The position numbers and the translations under genes are program-made. A stretch of DNA of 49,957 bases from an uncultured Burkholderiales bacterium. Its GTDB lineage: Bacteria; Pseudomonadota; Gammaproteobacteria; Burkholderiales; Burkholderiaceae_C. How positions within the stretch are numbered: position 1 is the stretch's first letter; each line of letters begins with the position of its first letter. Under the pieces are notes generated by a model that ran no database searches, was not told where the DNA came from, and worked only from the letters and a program-made list of their open reading frames with translations. The stretch spans positions 1-49,957 of the forward strand of contig CALTTG010000028.1 of assembly GCA_943908475.1 (NCBI GenBank), read 5' to 3'. This document shows, in pieces, positions 8,537 through 16,476 of this stretch.

Positions 8537-9555
8537 GCCTGGGTCTGAATTTCACGGCGTCGGTAGTCGGACGGTCGCATGCCCGTCCACTTCACAAATG
8601 CGCGATGAAAGGCACAGGTCTCCGTGAAGCCCAGTTCTTGTGCCACGGCGGAGATGGAGACGACATCGTCCCTCAGCGCGGTGATGGCCATGTCGCGGCG
8701 CAGTTCGTTCTTGATGGTCTGGAAGGTTGAACCCTCGGCATCCAGTCTGCGGCGAAATGTGGATGAGGCCAATTCAAGCTGAGCGGCCATGGCATCCAAG
8801 CCGGGCCAATCTGTCGGCGAGATGGCTCGCAACCTTGCACGAACCTGGGCCGTCAAACTGTCCATGTTGCGGTATTTGACGAGAAACACATCGGGCGCAC
8901 CGCGCAGGAATGCGCGAAGCCCTTCTCGGGTCTGCACCACTGGCATCGAGAGCAAGGATGCCGGCAACACCAGAGAGCCTTCTTTGGCACCAAAGGACAG
9001 GTTCTCGCAAAACATCACCCGATACTCCGACTCGAACCCTGGGGCTTGGCCGGCCAGGCTGCAACGAAGGATGGGGATTCGACGCGCGATCAGCCAGCAC
9101 GCGACGCCACACACCACCATGAAAAAGGTGGCATGGGCAAACGGCGTGGCTCTTTGCCTGGCATCCGCCAGACGCAAAGTGGCCGTTTCTGGGGTGATGT
9201 CCAGACTCAAGGACATGCCATCCAGCACGATGCCGGTGAATCGGCAGAGCTGCCGCAACACACCATGCAGGTCCTCGCAAGTCAGCAGGCCCTGACACAT
9301 CAATGCATACCCCCCAGGCCGCACCGGATGCGTGTCCAGTGCAAAGAACTCGTCCTGCAGATGACGGGCAATCGCACGCCAAAGGGCACCAAACTGCGCT
9401 GGCGACACGCGTGCCAGGGGTTCGCCCAAGAACTCCGACGGGATGCCTGCAGCCTCCAAGGCCACCGATTGAGGCACGCCATTGCCCGCAACCGCCTGCA
9501 AGGCCTCGCGAACAAAGTGGATCGAGACCGTGCCGGCCTCTGAGTGGCTTGGCAT
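8464..9555 (-). CDS. AraC-family transcription regulator (operon-internal)
   Basis: This 363-residue regulator has an N-terminal ligand-binding region like that of OruR/ArgR-type AraC proteins (PF12625-like) and a C-terminal double helix-turn-helix, ending in the family signature CAFHRAFVKWTGMRPSDYRR. It is the last gene of the minus-strand acyl-CoA operon, 14 bases after the SDR gene. It could sense an acyl intermediate and control this operon or the convergent valine operon. About 30 extra residues follow the last DNA-binding helix and are encoded within the 3' end of the hydrolase gene. ATG 9555 is favoured; GTG 9558 immediately precedes it. Confidence 0.87.
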   Translation of the reverse strand: MPSHSEAGTVSIHFVREALQAVAGNGVPQSVALEAAGIPSEFLGEPLARVSPAQFGALWRAIARHLQDEFFALDTHPVRPGGYALMCQGLLTCEDLHGVLRQLCRFTGIVLDGMSLSLDITPETATLRLADARQRATPFAHATFFMVVCGVACWLIARRIPILRCSLAGQAPGFESEYRVMFCENLSFGAKEGSLVLPASLLSMPVVQTREGLRAFLRGAPDVFLVKYRNMDSLTAQVRARLRAISPTDWPGLDAMAAQLELASSTFRRRLDAEGSTFQTIKNELRRDMAITALRDDVVSISAVAQELGFTETCAFHRAFVKWTGMRPSDYRRREIQTQAHAQGNAALSENALERSQAEATAS

Positions 9556-9569
9556 CACCTGGGTGTGAC

Positions 9570-10346
9570 TCAGCGAGGGGCCATGCGCAACGCACCGTCA
9601 AGCCGAATGACTTCGCCATTGAGGTACTCGTTGTCAACGATCGCCCGCACCATGGCAGCGTACTCGGCAGGCCGTCCGAGGCGAGCGGGGTGCGGCACCG
9701 TGGCGCTGAGTGACGCCTGGACCTCCTGGGGCAAGCCCATCAGCATCGGCGTTTCGAAGATGCCCGGGGCGATGGTCAGAACGCGGATGCGGTCCCTGGC
9801 CAAATCGCGGGCCGCCGGCAGGGTCATGGCCACCACGCCGCCTTTGGATGCGGCGTAAGCCGTTTGCCCCATTTGCCCATCGAATGCGGCCACCGATGCG
9901 GTGTTGATCACCACACCTTGCGATGCACTGGGATCGGTCGCCTCGCCCGGCGCTCGGCTGGCGATCATCGCGGGCACGGCCAAGCGCATCATGTTGAAGG
10001 TCCCGGTCAGGTTCACCTGAATGACTTTGGCAAAGCTCTCCAGTCGGTGTGGACCGTTCTTGCCGTTGAGCTTTTCTGCAGGGCCAATGCCGGCGGCGTT
10101 GACCAGCACGTCCAGTCGGCCAAAGCGCGTCATGACGGTCTGAACGGCGGCTTGCCCGCTGCTCTCACTGGACACGTCGGTGTGCGTCCACACCATGTTA
10201 GGGTGGGGTGGCAACACGTCCGACCTCGGTTCAGCGAGGTCCGCCACCACCACCCGCGCGCCGGCCTCCAGGGCCATGCGTACCGTGGCTGCGCCCAGGC
10301 CCGAACTGCCGCCGGTGATCAGGAAAACACTGTTTGAAATGTCCAT
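9570..10346 (-). CDS. SDR 3-hydroxyacyl-CoA dehydrogenase (HSD17B10-like)
   Basis: This short-chain dehydrogenase of 258 residues has the cofactor motif TGGSSGLG, the NAAG motif, the active-site YAASK, and the late segment IAPGIFETPML. The first strand and the Asp after it (VVVADL) favour NAD. The overall pattern resembles type II 3-hydroxyacyl-CoA dehydrogenase, which acts on 2-methyl-3-hydroxybutyryl-CoA in isoleucine breakdown and on other short hydroxyacyl-CoAs. Its place between a thiolase and a regulator supports the beta-oxidation role. ATG 10346 has a strong GAGGAG site nine bases upstream; the longer frame from 10391 would overlap the thiolase gene. Confidence 0.88.
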   Translation of the reverse strand: MDISNSVFLITGGSSGLGAATVRMALEAGARVVVADLAEPRSDVLPPHPNMVWTHTDVSSESSGQAAVQTVMTRFGRLDVLVNAAGIGPAEKLNGKNGPHRLESFAKVIQVNLTGTFNMMRLAVPAMIASRAPGEATDPSASQGVVINTASVAAFDGQMGQTAYAASKGGVVAMTLPAARDLARDRIRVLTIAPGIFETPMLMGLPQEVQASLSATVPHPARLGRPAEYAAMVRAIVDNEYLNGEVIRLDGALRMAPR

Positions 10347-10387
10347 GTCTTGCTCCTCGGTCTCTTTGGTCTGAGTGAAAATCGGGC

Positions 10388-11584
10388 TCACATCGCTTCA
10401 ATCGCGACCGCGGTGGCTTCGCCACCACCAATGCACAAGGTGGCCACGCCACGCTGGAGTCCGCGGTGCCGCAAGGCGCCCAAGAGGGTGACGATCAGCC
10501 TGGCGCCGGTCGCCCCGATGGGGTGGCCAAGCGCGCAGGCGCCACCATGAACGTTGACCCGGTCGTGCGCCAGCCCCAGCTCCTGCATCGCTGCCATGGC
10601 CACCACGGCAAAGGCCTCGTTGATTTCCCACAGGTCGACATCGCCGGTCTGCCAGCCCAGCTGTTTGAGCAGCTTGCGCACAGCGGCGGCAGGGGCGGTG
10701 GTGAAGCGCGGAGGCTCCTGCGCGTGACCGGCGTGACCGAGCACTCGCGCCAGGGGCGTCAGCCCCAGGTCAGCGGCGGTGGAGGCTCGCATCATCAACA
10801 GCGCTGCCGCGCCATCTGAAATCGAGCTGGCATTGGCCGCCGTCACCGTGCCATCGGGCCTGAAGGCGGGCTTGAGCGCGGGAATCTTGTCCAGCTGGGC
10901 CTTCGAGGGTTGCTCGTCCTGCACGATCTCCCTGGCCTTGCCGCGGACCTCTTCGCGCACAGGTGCGATCTCCCAGGCCAGCGCACCCTGTCGGATGGCG
11001 CTCTGCGCCCGCTGTGTCGAGGCCATGGCGTATGCATCCTGAGCTTCACGGGTGAAACCGAATTCGGTCGCGCAAGCCTCGGCAAACTGGCCCATCAACT
11101 GGCCACGGGTGTCAGGTGCGTAGGCATCCTCCAAGCCATCGAAGAACATGTGGTCCAGCACCTGCCCATGCCCCAGGCGCATGCCGCCACGCGCCTTGGG
11201 CAGCAAGTACGGTGCGTTGCTCATCGACTCCATGCCGCCGGCCATCACCACGCGGACGCTGCCGGACACCAGGGCATCGTGCGCGAGCATCACCGCTTTC
11301 ATGCCGGATCCGCACACCTTGCTGACAGATGTGCAAGGTGTTGCCACTCCGAGGCCCGCAGCCAGCGCAGCTTGGCGTGCCGGGGCCTGTCCCAAACCCG
11401 CCGGAAGCACGCACCCCATGTAGACCTCGTCCACCTTGGACGGATCGAGGTGAGCGCGCTCCCAGGCCGCGCGCAAGGCCACAGCACCCAGCGCCGTGGC
11501 GCTGAGCGAAGACAAGTCGCCCTGAAAGGCGCCCAGCGGAGTGCGGGCTGCCGAGACGATCACCACCGGATCTGCATGATGCAT
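10388..11584 (-). CDS. Acetyl-CoA C-acyltransferase (thiolase), copy 1
   Basis: This 398-residue degradative-type thiolase cleaves 3-ketoacyl-CoA with CoA to acetyl-CoA and a shortened acyl-CoA, or condenses two acetyl-CoA. Nucleophile Cys91 lies in KVCGSGMKA, the catalytic His in ALGHPIGATGA, and the C-terminal base Cys in LCIGGGEA. It resembles acetoacetyl-CoA/2-methylacetoacetyl-CoA thiolases. ATG 11584 follows an AAGGA site. It is separated from the second thiolase by 19 bases and from the SDR gene by 41. Confidence 0.93.
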   Translation of the reverse strand: MHHADPVVIVSAARTPLGAFQGDLSSLSATALGAVALRAAWERAHLDPSKVDEVYMGCVLPAGLGQAPARQAALAAGLGVATPCTSVSKVCGSGMKAVMLAHDALVSGSVRVVMAGGMESMSNAPYLLPKARGGMRLGHGQVLDHMFFDGLEDAYAPDTRGQLMGQFAEACATEFGFTREAQDAYAMASTQRAQSAIRQGALAWEIAPVREEVRGKAREIVQDEQPSKAQLDKIPALKPAFRPDGTVTAANASSISDGAAALLMMRASTAADLGLTPLARVLGHAGHAQEPPRFTTAPAAAVRKLLKQLGWQTGDVDLWEINEAFAVVAMAAMQELGLAHDRVNVHGGACALGHPIGATGARLIVTLLGALRHRGLQRGVATLCIGGGEATAVAIEAM

Positions 11585-11603
11585 GGATGGATTCCTTGAT
11601 GTT

Positions 11604-12800
11604 TCAGTTCAGGCGTTCGATGATGGTTGCAGTGGCCATGCCGTGTCCAATGCACATGACCTGCAGACCCAGGGTGCCGTCGCGCGAACGCAGGCCGGCC
11701 AGCATCTTGGCCATGAGTCCAGCGCCCGTCGCGCCCAAGGGGTGCCCGTGCGCAATCGCACCGCCCCAAGGGTTGAGTTTGTCCATGTCCGGCGAGAAGA
11801 CCTTGGCCCAAGCCAGCGCAACGGTGGCGAACGCTTCGTTGAGTTCGATCCAGTCGATGTCGGCCAAACTCACGCCTGCTCGCTTCAATGCCTCGTGGGT
11901 GGCGGGCATCACGCCAGTCAGTTGCATCACGGGGTCCGACCCCACCACAACACGTGACAGGAAGCGCGCCTGCGGCTTCAGGCCCAAGCGTTGCGCCGCC
12001 GCATGGCTGCCCAGCACCACGGCGGCACTGCCATCGGACATCTGGCTGGCATTGGCGGCCGTGACCACGCCACTTTCCATGGAGCGCAAAACGGGTGCCA
12101 TCGAACCCATTTTTTCGCGGTCGATGACCGCGCGCACACCTTCGTCGTGTTCCAACATGATGGCTGCGCCAGCCTTGTCGACGCCGGCAATGGGCACGAT
12201 CTCGCCGTGCGCCCCGCTCTGTTGAGCAGCGTGAGCGCGACGGTGGCTTTCCTGAGCGAACTCGTCACAAGCCCGGCGCCCGATGCCCCATTCGTCGCCG
12301 ATGCGCTCGGCGCTCTCAACCTGGTGGGGAATGGCGTGCTGCGCCGTCAGGCGTGGGTGGAGGTTGTCGAACCCTCTGAAGTCGCCTCGACCCAACGTCA
12401 AATCAAGGAACATGGGCACACGGCTCATGCTTTCAACGCCGCATGCCACCGTGAATTCGGCATCCCCAGCGGCGATGGATTGCGCCGCAGAGTGCATGGC
12501 GTGCTGACTGGAGCCACACATGCGGTTGAGCGTGTGTGCGGGCACTTGTGCGGGCAGGCCCGCCAGCAGCACGGCTTGCCGCGCGATGTTGGCGCCTTGT
12601 TCGCCCGCCTGACTGACGCAGCCTGCCACCACGTCGCTCACCTGGTGGTCGGGCACACCCGCGTGCGCCAAAGCGGCCACGATGCTGTGTGCCAGCAGCT
12701 CGTCGGGCCGGGTGTCGCGCAGCGCGCCATTTCTGCGCCCGAAAGGCGTGCGAACGGCCGACAGGATCACGGGCTCATGGGGGGAGAGCTCGCGGCTCAT
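11604..12800 (-). CDS. Acetyl-CoA acyltransferase (thiolase), copy 2
   Basis: This second thiolase also has 398 residues but differs clearly from its neighbour, so it is not a recent duplicate. Nucleophile Cys95 lies in NRMCGSSQ, the His in AHGHPLGATGAG, and the last Cys in MCIGHG, where GHG replaces the usual GGG. It looks like the long-chain 3-ketoacyl-CoA type. The true start is ATG 12800, which overlaps the stop of the upstream acyl-CoA dehydrogenase gene as ATGA; the longer frame to 12992 is inside that gene. Two thiolases in one operon suggest products of different chain length or branching. Confidence 0.92.
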   Translation of the reverse strand: MSRELSPHEPVILSAVRTPFGRRNGALRDTRPDELLAHSIVAALAHAGVPDHQVSDVVAGCVSQAGEQGANIARQAVLLAGLPAQVPAHTLNRMCGSSQHAMHSAAQSIAAGDAEFTVACGVESMSRVPMFLDLTLGRGDFRGFDNLHPRLTAQHAIPHQVESAERIGDEWGIGRRACDEFAQESHRRAHAAQQSGAHGEIVPIAGVDKAGAAIMLEHDEGVRAVIDREKMGSMAPVLRSMESGVVTAANASQMSDGSAAVVLGSHAAAQRLGLKPQARFLSRVVVGSDPVMQLTGVMPATHEALKRAGVSLADIDWIELNEAFATVALAWAKVFSPDMDKLNPWGGAIAHGHPLGATGAGLMAKMLAGLRSRDGTLGLQVMCIGHGMATATIIERLN

Positions 12801-13930
12801 CGGGCCAGCTCTCGCAGAATGATGTTGCGCTGAATCTCGCTGGTGCCTTCGTAGATCTGCAGCACCTTGGCGTCTCTGAAAAGCTTCTCGACGGGGTACT
12901 CGGTGCTGTAGCCCATGCCGCCGAACACCTGGATGGCTTCGGTGGCGGCCCACATGGCGGCGTCGCAGGCGAAGGCCTTGGCCATGGCGCACTCGCTGGT
13001 GTTGGGCTGCCCTTGGTCAGCCAGCCACGCCGATTGGTAGGTGAGCAAGCGGGCTGCTTCGAGCTTCATGCGCATCTCCGCCAGCTTGTGACCCACCGCC
13101 TGATGTTCGAGGATGGATCGTCCCATGGAGCGACGCTCCTTGGCGTAATCCAGCGCCTCATCCAGACAGCGCTGCATCACGCCCAGTGCAAACGCAGCAG
13201 CCATTGGGCGCGAGCGATCAAAGGTGCGCATCGCGATCGAAAAGCCTTCACCTTCTTGGCCCAGTCGGTTGGCTTCGGGCACAAAGGCCTGGTCGAAGAA
13301 CACCTCGCACACGGGGGCGGCGCGTTGCCCCAACTTGCCCAAAGGTTCGCCCACGGACAAACCCGACGTGTTGCGTTCGACCACAAACGCCGAGATGCCC
13401 TTGTGGCCTGCCTCCACGTTGGTTTTGGCGAAGACCACCATGAAGTTGGCCAGCGACGCGTTGGAGATCCAGATCTTGCTGCCGGTCAGGCTGTAGCCAC
13501 CCTCTACCTTCTTGGCGACCGTTTTGAGGTTGGCCACATCGGAGCCTGCTGCGGGCTCTGTGAGCGCGAAGCTGGCGAATTCGCCGTCAGCCAGTCGTCC
13601 CAGGAAGGTCCGCTGCTGGTCCGGTGTGCCTGCGACCAGAATGGGTTCTGCTGCCAGGGCGCTGATGCTCAGTGCGGCCCCGATGCCCAGGCACCCACGG
13701 CACAACTGCTCGGTGACCAGCGCAACTTCCAGTGCCCCCAGCCCGGCCCCCCCGAGCGCTTCAGGCACTTCCAGGTTCAGCAGGCCCAACTCCAGCGCCT
13801 TGCGGTGAATGGGCAGCGGAAAGACCTGGTCTCGGTCCGCTTGGGCGGCAACAGGCACGATTTCACGATCCGCGAACTCTCGCGCCAGATCCTGAATCAT
13901 GCGTTGTTCGTCGGTGAGCTGGAAGTGCAT
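12797..13930 (-). CDS. Acyl-CoA dehydrogenase, short/branched or medium chain
   Basis: This FAD enzyme of 377 residues starts the minus-strand acyl-CoA operon. It has the N-terminal helical domain, the motif FALTEPAAGSD, a typical RRSMGRSILEHQAVGH arginine segment, and the catalytic Glu in IYEGTSEIQRNII near the C-terminus, as in short- and medium-chain dehydrogenases. Together with two thiolases and the HSD17B10-like SDR it would oxidise 2-methylbutyryl-CoA or other short acyl-CoAs. No enoyl-CoA hydratase is in this operon, so that step would have to come from elsewhere. ATG 13930 has an AGGAG site five bases upstream; the frame continues to 14188 without family likeness. Confidence 0.9.
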   Translation of the reverse strand: MHFQLTDEQRMIQDLAREFADREIVPVAAQADRDQVFPLPIHRKALELGLLNLEVPEALGGAGLGALEVALVTEQLCRGCLGIGAALSISALAAEPILVAGTPDQQRTFLGRLADGEFASFALTEPAAGSDVANLKTVAKKVEGGYSLTGSKIWISNASLANFMVVFAKTNVEAGHKGISAFVVERNTSGLSVGEPLGKLGQRAAPVCEVFFDQAFVPEANRLGQEGEGFSIAMRTFDRSRPMAAAFALGVMQRCLDEALDYAKERRSMGRSILEHQAVGHKLAEMRMKLEAARLLTYQSAWLADQGQPNTSECAMAKAFACDAAMWAATEAIQVFGGMGYSTEYPVEKLFRDAKVLQIYEGTSEIQRNIILRELAR

Positions 13931-13956
13931 GGCGTCTCCTCTTCTTGCGCCTGAAA

Positions 13957-14087
13957 TTGACCTTTTCAGCCAAAGCGATGGACAATGTTGAGCGCTGACC
14001 TTTTCAATCAGCGCAGCAATCGATTGCATCATTCGCAAAGCCTGCTGGCAAACAGGCGAAATTCTATGGATTGACCCTTTTTTGAAA
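13957..14087. promoter_or_regulatory. Divergent control region with phased TGACC repeats
   Basis: The 238-base gap between the divergent acyl-CoA dehydrogenase and AraC genes contains TGACCTTTTCA at 13958-13968 and again at 13996-14006, 38 bases apart. A related TGACCCTTTTTTGAAA begins at 14072, another 76 bases on. The middle copy is embedded in a perfect inverted repeat, GCGCTGA/TCAGCGC at 13992-13998 and 14008-14014. Direct half-sites like these are usual for AraC-family binding. The likely binder is the regulator encoded at 14169 or the one at 9555. Confidence 0.5.
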
Positions 14088-14168
14088 CTTGCCTGGGTCG
14101 CCGACTTATTTGCATTTTCTGCCAATCTTTGAGCATGCTGCACGCACGCTGCAGCTGCACCACCACGC

Positions 14169-15224
14169 ATGCGCGCGCCCTCCACCACGGTACCGATCGA
14201 TTTCGTGAGACAACTGCTCGACCGAGCGGGATTGACTGAACACGCACGGCTCGCTTGCCTGGCTCACACGGGCATTTCTGCAGACCTGCTCGAAGCCGAA
14301 CAGGCTCGGGCCACGACCGACCAGTTCGCGGCCCTGTATCGCTTGGTTGTTGCGCGCGTGGGCGATGAAAGCCCCGGCATGTTCTCCCGACCGCTCCGGC
14401 CTGGAACCCTCAAGTTTTTGGCGCTCAGCACGGTACAAGCCCCGACGCTGATCATCGCCATGCATCGGTTCACGCAGTTCTTTCGTTTGCTGATCGACGA
14501 TCTGCACTTCGACCTGGTGCATGACGCTGATCGCATCAGCGTCATGCTTCGGCCGCAAGATCCAGCGGTTCGCAGCCCACGTTTCACGCAAGAGGTGATG
14601 CTCAAGTTGGTCCATGGCATCGCGTCATGGTTGGCCGGAACAAAGATCCCTTTACAGGGCGTCGACCTCGCGTTTTCTGCGCCTGCGTATGCGTCCGACT
14701 ACGTCTATTTGTACCCCGGCCCTGCGCAATTCGACCAGGCTGAGACCGCCATGCACTTCGACCGGCACTGGCTGGAAGGACCCGTGCGTCAAAACGGGGC
14801 ATCGATACGCTCATTTCTGTTGCGCGCTCCGGCAGATTGGATGTTCACGTCTTTTGCCGAGCGCATGGTCAGCCACAGGGTCCGGGAACATCTCGAGGGC
14901 AAACTCGAATGGGACACACGACTGGAGGAGGTCGCTGCGGCGTTACTGATGTCCAGCCGGACATTGGCCAGGCGCTTGGACGATGAGCGCACCAGCTTTC
15001 AAGCCATCAAAGATGGTTTGCGACGTGATGTGGCCATTCAACTCCTGGCTCAAACCAACATGCCCCCTGCAGAAATTGGGCAGAGAACGGGGTTCGAGGA
15101 TCCGACCACTTTTTATCGGGCGTTCAAACGTTGGACGGGGTGCTCCCCGGGGGTGTATCGGCGGGCAAGGGGCAAGGCGCCCAAAGCGCCCGGCTCTTCG
15201 GTGACGACAACGCTGGATCCATGA
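14169..15224 (+). CDS. AraC-family transcription regulator (divergent)
   Basis: This 351-residue regulator shares its layout with the one at 8464-9555: an N-terminal ligand-binding region of the PF12625 type (starting VPIDFVRQLL) and a C-terminal AraC DNA-binding domain ending FYRAFKRWTGCSPGVYRR. It is divergent from the acyl-CoA dehydrogenase operon across a 238-base gap with repeated TGACC sites, so it probably controls that operon. The ligand is unknown; related proteins respond to amino acids or fatty acids. ATG 14169 fits the family start. The tail after the DNA-binding domain is short and basic. Confidence 0.88.
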   Translation: MRAPSTTVPIDFVRQLLDRAGLTEHARLACLAHTGISADLLEAEQARATTDQFAALYRLVVARVGDESPGMFSRPLRPGTLKFLALSTVQAPTLIIAMHRFTQFFRLLIDDLHFDLVHDADRISVMLRPQDPAVRSPRFTQEVMLKLVHGIASWLAGTKIPLQGVDLAFSAPAYASDYVYLYPGPAQFDQAETAMHFDRHWLEGPVRQNGASIRSFLLRAPADWMFTSFAERMVSHRVREHLEGKLEWDTRLEEVAAALLMSSRTLARRLDDERTSFQAIKDGLRRDVAIQLLAQTNMPPAEIGQRTGFEDPTTFYRAFKRWTGCSPGVYRRARGKAPKAPGSSVTTTLDP

Positions 15225-15436
15225 AGCCTCCTCGACACAAACATGCGCGGGTGAGATCCCGCAGGTGTTCGCGAAAACGTTCATTCACGGCGACTTTTGC
15301 CCTGGAAACAGCCGCCCCGGCCAAAGCCTGCCACATTGCCCACAGACCCACAGGGCATGACAGGATGTCCAAGCGGTTCCGCTGCGTTTACGCTCGCCGG
15401 CACATGGCTTGATCGCCCGTCCACCCAGGCCCCGAC

Positions 15437-16447
15437 ATGCAGATTCCGATTCAGTACATCGAAGCCCTGGCGTCCTTTGTGAGCCAGCGACATGGAGACC
15501 CTTGCAGCATCCGTCGCGCGTGTGGTGTTCAGCAAAACGAGCCGTGGCCGGCCACGGTGAGCGATGCGGCCTTCTTTGCGGCGCTGTCGGTCGCGGTTGA
15601 TCATGCACTGCCCGACCGGCCTGTGTCGCTGCAACTGCTCGAACACCTGCCCATGGCTTCTCATGGCATGTTGGGTGTGTTGGCCATGACCGCGCCCGAC
15701 ATGTCCCAGGCACTCAACACTGCGCTTGAGTTCGCGCCCGTCAGCATGCCACTGATGTCCCTGGAGGCACAACCCGCCACCCCCTCGGGCCGGTACATCC
15801 GCGTTGAACCGGTGGTCGACCTGGGGCCATGGTCGGCACTCCTCATCGAGCTGACCATCGGCGCTTTCAGGCAAATCGCCCCCTATGTGCCCCAAGCGCG
15901 ACCCTGCATGCTGGTGGATCTGGCACACCCAGGTGATCATCTTCGAGACACTGACCTGATCGCCTACAGCGCGTTTTTCGGCAGCGAGCCACGGTTCAGT
16001 CAGCCATGCTCAGGCTTCATGGTGCTGCCAGAGAACTTGAATGTGCCGTTGACCAGCGGGCAGGCCACCACCCATGCCCAGCTTCGTTCGGTGGTTCAAA
16101 GTGGCCCTTGGGCCGCGCCAGTCAGCCCTTGGCTGGAACGCGCACGCCACATCGTCTTTGACTGCATCACGCGCGGCGTTGTCCCGAAACTTGAACATGT
16201 CGCCAGCGAGTTGGCCGTTTCGGCGAGAACACTCAGGCGACGCCTGAGCGAAGCGGGCGTTGGTTTTGGCTCCTTGGTCAACGACGCCCGACTCCAGTAC
16301 GCGCAGACCTTGCTGTTGCACACAGACTTTCGAATCGAACAAGTGGCCCAAAAGGCTGGCTTCGCCGATGCGTCGACTTTCAGCCGTTCGTTTCGCCGGG
16401 GCACGGGCATGACGCCGGCCAACTACCGCAGAAGCACCGCGGCGTGA
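15437..16447 (+). CDS. AraC-family transcription regulator
   Basis: This third AraC-type regulator in the area has 336 residues. It has an N-terminal sensing region like the other two and C-terminal helix-turn-helix motifs (LAVSARTLRRRLSEAGVGF; ASTFSRSFRRGTGMTPANYRR). It lies 212 bases downstream of the previous AraC gene on the same strand and converges with the pectinacetylesterase-family gene, which ends 29 bases away. Targets are not obvious. The 212-base gap upstream holds no further gene I can support. Confidence 0.87.
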   Translation: MQIPIQYIEALASFVSQRHGDPCSIRRACGVQQNEPWPATVSDAAFFAALSVAVDHALPDRPVSLQLLEHLPMASHGMLGVLAMTAPDMSQALNTALEFAPVSMPLMSLEAQPATPSGRYIRVEPVVDLGPWSALLIELTIGAFRQIAPYVPQARPCMLVDLAHPGDHLRDTDLIAYSAFFGSEPRFSQPCSGFMVLPENLNVPLTSGQATTHAQLRSVVQSGPWAAPVSPWLERARHIVFDCITRGVVPKLEHVASELAVSARTLRRRLSEAGVGFGSLVNDARLQYAQTLLLHTDFRIEQVAQKAGFADASTFSRSFRRGTGMTPANYRRSTAA

Positions 16448-16476
16448 GTGCCCGCGGCGCTTCTGCCATCCAGGCG

